Below are positions 24,230 to 26,349 of a stretch of DNA of 26,349 nt, piece by piece. The position numbers were made by a program, and so were the translations under genes. The stretch is from a virus. How positions within the stretch are numbered: position 1 is the stretch's first letter; the number at the start of each line of letters is the position of its first letter. The notes under the pieces were generated by a model. It had not been told where the DNA came from. It was given only the letters and a program-made list of their open reading frames with translations, and made no database searches. The stretch spans positions 1 to 26,349 of the IMG/VR virus record IMGVR_UViG_3300025719_000005; one strand, given 5' to 3'.

Positions 24230-24609
24230 GTTATATTCCTTTTTATAACCATGACTTGTTTCCCTGTCTTCTGAGAATATTTAATACCATGCTCAGTCCC
24301 CTTGGAAACCCCGTCCCATATTGCTAACACTCGATCCGCATTGTCAATGATTTGTTTATTACGGATAAAGAAATGTCTAGCTGAATAAGTGGAAGCCCTG
24401 TCTAGTTTAAAGTATGGGATGAACTCTACGTGATCCATACTCCATTTACTAGCATAAGACTTAGCGAATCCATCTATTCCCTCTGCGCCACCTGAAATAA
24501 GGGTAATGGGAACTCCCTCAACTGCGTGACCTGTAACAAAAGTATGGATAACTTCCCACACCATTTGTTCTTCTTTTAATGACCGACTACCTATTATTGC
24601 AAGTTTCAT
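24226..24609 (-). CDS. DUF2493/SLOG-type nucleotide-binding protein
   Basis: 127 residues. Rossmann-like SLOG/DprA-type motifs are clear: MKLAIIGSRS (GSRS at 7-10), LISGGAEGID (SGGAEGID at 39-46), RHFFIRNKQI (R83-N84) and ADRVLAIWDGVSKGT (WDGxSxGT at 98-105). This is the DUF2493/YspA-like branch, whose members are thought to bind nucleotides or nucleotide derivatives; substrate unknown. In phages it sits among nucleotide metabolism genes, as here downstream of nrdJ. GAGGG lies about 9-10 nt before the ATG, and the gene starts 1 nt after the preceding minus-strand stop. Its TAA stop overlaps the opposing gene's stop. Confidence 0.8.
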   Translation of the reverse strand: MKLAIIGSRSLKEEQMVWEVIHTFVTGHAVEGVPITLISGGAEGIDGFAKSYASKWSMDHVEFIPYFKLDRASTYSARHFFIRNKQIIDNADRVLAIWDGVSKGTEHGIKYSQKTGKQVMVIKRNIT

Positions 24610-24610
24610 A

Positions 24611-24832
24611 TCAATGTACCCTCTTATCTATTTCGGTTTCTAGAACTGAATCCTCATCTAACTCCTGTACCACTATCTGAAAATACAGATTAGGTACATC
24701 AGGATATTCTATCTTTAGTATTACTCCTTCTTCCAAATTAGCATCATCTAGATCTCTTAACTGGGCTGCTAGAAGCATCAGTTGTTTCTTTAATTCTAGA
24801 TTGAAGTTTGTCTCTTGCTCTAATTCCATCAT
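24611..24832 (-). CDS. Small acidic hypothetical protein
   Basis: 73 residues, acidic, with an N-terminal helix (NLELKKQLMLLAAQLRDLDD) and a beta-like middle (VILKIEYPDVPNLYFQIVVQ). No family recognised. The ATG at 24832 is supported by AGGAG (plus-strand 24840-24844) 7 nt upstream, although this places the first 89 nt inside the 3' end of the DUF1289-like gene in another frame. A second ATG follows directly (24829). It ends with TGA 1 nt before the SLOG gene start, so the two are probably co-translated. Confidence 0.6.
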   Translation of the reverse strand: MMELEQETNFNLELKKQLMLLAAQLRDLDDANLEEGVILKIEYPDVPNLYFQIVVQELDEDSVLETEIDKRVH

Positions 24833-24965
24833 CCTTTATCTCCTGTAGAGTTCGCCCACAACTAACACACGCATTCCCTTCTTCATTCAGAAAGCACTCA
24901 AGGATACAACCTGTATTTGTTGAAACTTCTGCCAAGGCAGCATCAATTACAGCCCTAGATCTCAC
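24744..24965 (-). CDS. DUF1289-like four-cysteine small protein
   Basis: 73 residues from the GTG at 24965. The motif C20-ILE-C24, followed by GNACVSCGRTLQEI (C33, C36; CGRTLxEI at 36-43), matches the DUF1289 pattern CxxxC...CxGCgRTlxEI, a small bacterial family with an unproved metal or Fe-S-binding role. The GTG start overlaps the nrdJ stop (GTGAGATCTAG) and has AGGGG 3 nt upstream. A longer version from a TTG at 25022 would run 68 nt into nrdJ and adds a basic, non-matching N-terminus. The last third, after the motif, overlaps the next gene in another frame. Function unknown; placement after nrdJ suggests a link to the reductase or simply genome compression. Confidence 0.65.
   Translation of the reverse strand: MRSRAVIDAALAEVSTNTGCILECFLNEEGNACVSCGRTLQEIKDDGIRARDKLQSRIKETTDASSSPVKRSR
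24840..24844 (-). promoter_or_regulatory. Shine-Dalgarno inside the DUF1289-like gene
   Basis: Reads AGGAG on the minus strand, 7 nt before the ATG at 24832. It decides that the 73-residue gene starts within the upstream coding sequence instead of at a later codon. Confidence 0.65.
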
Positions 24966-26349
24966 AAGCCCCTGCCACACACGCAAGAGTTTGTGATGCT
25001 TCCGTATTATCCTTATCCTCAATCATAGCACTCCAATCAATCTCTGTAGGCATTTTAGAAAGCATTTCCTCATATTGTTCTTTCGTAATGTCCTCGTAAG
25101 GTGCTTGTTGGTATACGTGGTCAGAATGGGGCAAAAAGCTTATTCCTGAGATGCGATCAAATCTCTCCCAGACCCATGCGCCTACCCCTACCCATTCATC
25201 TTCCTTCACGTACACAGTACAACTAGGCTTATGTTCACACCAATCGTCTTGATACATCAACCATAGTTCCATCTGCTCTATTGCTGTTTGGCTACCCCTA
25301 CATACTGCCCCTTCAGGTGCTTTCATAGGGAAACTAGCCACCATTGTTGTTTCCTTCTTAGCTTCATAATCAACTAGAGGAAATCCATTGTCTAATAAGA
25401 ATTGACATACTGGATCTTTCTTATCTAATTGAATACGGCGTATGTAGTAAGGGGCAAACCTAGCATGAATCCCACTAGCAGAGTTACACAACTGAGAAAC
25501 AGTCCCAGAAGGCTTAACGCAAGTAATAGCAGTAGAAACAGGTATGTTAAGTCTCTCAGCCCATTTAATATTAACCTTCCTAGCATGATCTCTTAACTCC
25601 TGTAGTAATGTAGGTAGTCCCCGTACCAATTCCCTATGTTGTAGCACCGCATCTTTAGCCCCATTCAGTAACGGGCTATCCATAATACCTGTCAGGCTAA
25701 CTCCTAGCAGCCTTTCTTCGTCTGTATTCTTCTTCCATTCTTCGGATAAGAACTTGAAATCCGTAAGGGTTGATTGATATGTTCCAAGTATTGTTGCCAG
25801 TTCAATCTTCTTCTTGAGTTCATTATATGTATCTGATTGTCTAACAACAACCTCTGTAAGGTTACAGAATTGTTTATCTCGTAGTATAATTTCTGAGCAT
25901 GGATTGCATCCGTAATCAAGATCAGCACTACGTCTTCCCCAACGAGAGGCTTGATTTTGTGCAGCAATGCGGTTAAAGATCCCCCTCTCCCCAGACCCCG
26001 ACTTAACGAGACTGAGCCATTCTTCCAAAAAAGTTTTAGCATCGGGCTGCTCCGTGTAACATACTGAATTATTAGCTAACATCCTATGTGGATTTCCGCC
26101 GTCTTGTACTGGTAGATACCATTGACCTGTCTTAGCATCACGCATTCTGTGGTCAGTTAGATTAGATAGACCAATCAATGCACTACGTCTCACACCACCA
26201 ACAACAACAATGTCACCAATCATACATATAATATCATGTACTTCTAGACTATTCAGCTTACGTCCTTTAGCCCCCTTAAATGTCTCTGTTACAAATGTAA
26301 ATAGATTTTGTAATGGAAGTGGGCCAGAAGCACGACCACCAAATGTTTT
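24955..26349 (-). CDS. nrdJ: Adenosylcobalamin-dependent (class II) ribonucleotide reductase, 3' part
   Basis: The frame is open from the right edge to TAG at 24955-24957: 464 codons seen, 42 of them upstream of the first visible Met (26223), so the 5' end is outside the window. Reduces ribonucleotides to deoxyribonucleotides for phage DNA synthesis. Sequence marks: TFGGRASGPLPLQNLF near the edge, NNSVCYTE, GCNPCSEI with the thiyl-radical Cys (codon 25897-25899), a Cys exactly 11 residues later (the C408/C419 spacing of monomeric RTPR), and C-terminal CVAGACEI with two Cys 5 apart, as the C731/C736 redox pair. This fits the monomeric B12-dependent type and needs host cobalamin. No intein at the NPC site. 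The stop overlaps the DUF1289-like start. Confidence 0.92.
   Translation of the reverse strand, partial: KTFGGRASGPLPLQNLFTFVTETFKGAKGRKLNSLEVHDIICMIGDIVVVGGVRRSALIGLSNLTDHRMRDAKTGQWYLPVQDGGNPHRMLANNSVCYTEQPDAKTFLEEWLSLVKSGSGERGIFNRIAAQNQASRWGRRSADLDYGCNPCSEIILRDKQFCNLTEVVVRQSDTYNELKKKIELATILGTYQSTLTDFKFLSEEWKKNTDEERLLGVSLTGIMDSPLLNGAKDAVLQHRELVRGLPTLLQELRDHARKVNIKWAERLNIPVSTAITCVKPSGTVSQLCNSASGIHARFAPYYIRRIQLDKKDPVCQFLLDNGFPLVDYEAKKETTMVASFPMKAPEGAVCRGSQTAIEQMELWLMYQDDWCEHKPSCTVYVKEDEWVGVGAWVWERFDRISGISFLPHSDHVYQQAPYEDITKEQYEEMLSKMPTEIDWSAMIEDKDNTEASQTLACVAGACEI

Noticed and set aside
24230-24249. Inverted repeat GTTATA/TATAAC after the convergent stops, as possible terminator
   Set aside because: Only a 6-bp A/T-rich stem with an 8-nt loop and no proper T-tract following on either strand; too weak to call a terminator.
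25880-25910. Possible intein at the NPCSEI site of nrdJ
   Set aside because: The reductase motif is continuous through the thiyl-radical and neighbouring cysteines; no insertion.

Overview
The window is part of the genome of a tailed dsDNA phage with a T7-like (podovirus) virion. It holds a continuous plus-strand morphogenesis and lysis block (about 1-24229) that meets a minus-strand metabolic block (24226 to the right edge). The DNA is AT-rich, and the class II (adenosylcobalamin) ribonucleotide reductase and 2OG-Fe(II) oxygenase fit a phage of an aquatic, probably marine, bacterium. A SAR11/SAR116/HMO-2011-like affiliation is plausible but is inference only. No integrase, transposase, tRNA, rRNA or CRISPR was seen.

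Layout. 15-2979: three tail fibre or receptor-binding proteins (S74 auto-cleaving chaperone, adhesin-like, tail-collar with HxH motifs). 2979-3840: a four-Cys hypothetical and a 2OG-Fe(II) oxygenase. 3837-4651: lysis cassette of a two-helix membrane protein, a holin-like protein and an i-spanin, with a complete 40-residue o-spanin lipoprotein gene hidden inside the i-spanin gene at 4470-4592. 4644-8295: large terminase, a lysine-rich protein and the portal. 8312-8340: a near-perfect sigma70 promoter, followed by a small hypothetical, scaffold, major capsid and decoration-like genes that end at a strong intrinsic terminator (10902-10932). 10953-15004: a second decoration-like protein, the T7 gp11-like gatekeeper, a small hypothetical, the gp12-like nozzle and a GNAT-like protein in the gp13 position. 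15004-24229: gp14-like core protein, a 1731-residue core protein, a 1054-residue core protein with a C-terminal lytic transglycosylase, and a small membrane protein.

The order matches T7 in two blocks: fibre-holin-Rz/Rz1-TerL (T7 17, 17.5, 18.5/18.7, 19), then portal-scaffold-capsid-11-12-13-14-core (T7 8-16). Here the T7 right-end block comes first. No small terminase and no dedicated soluble endolysin is recognised in the window.

The minus-strand block, read from the right edge, is nrdJ (5' end outside the window), a DUF1289-like four-Cys protein starting across the nrdJ stop, a 73-residue hypothetical overlapping that gene by 89 nt, and a DUF2493/SLOG-type nucleotide-binding protein. Its stop codon shares the tetranucleotide TTAA with the stop of the last plus-strand gene, so the two converging blocks have no intergenic space. 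The most notable finding is the nested o-spanin, followed by the promoter/terminator-bounded capsid unit, the apparent pair of related decoration genes flanking the terminator, and the compressed overlaps on the minus strand.
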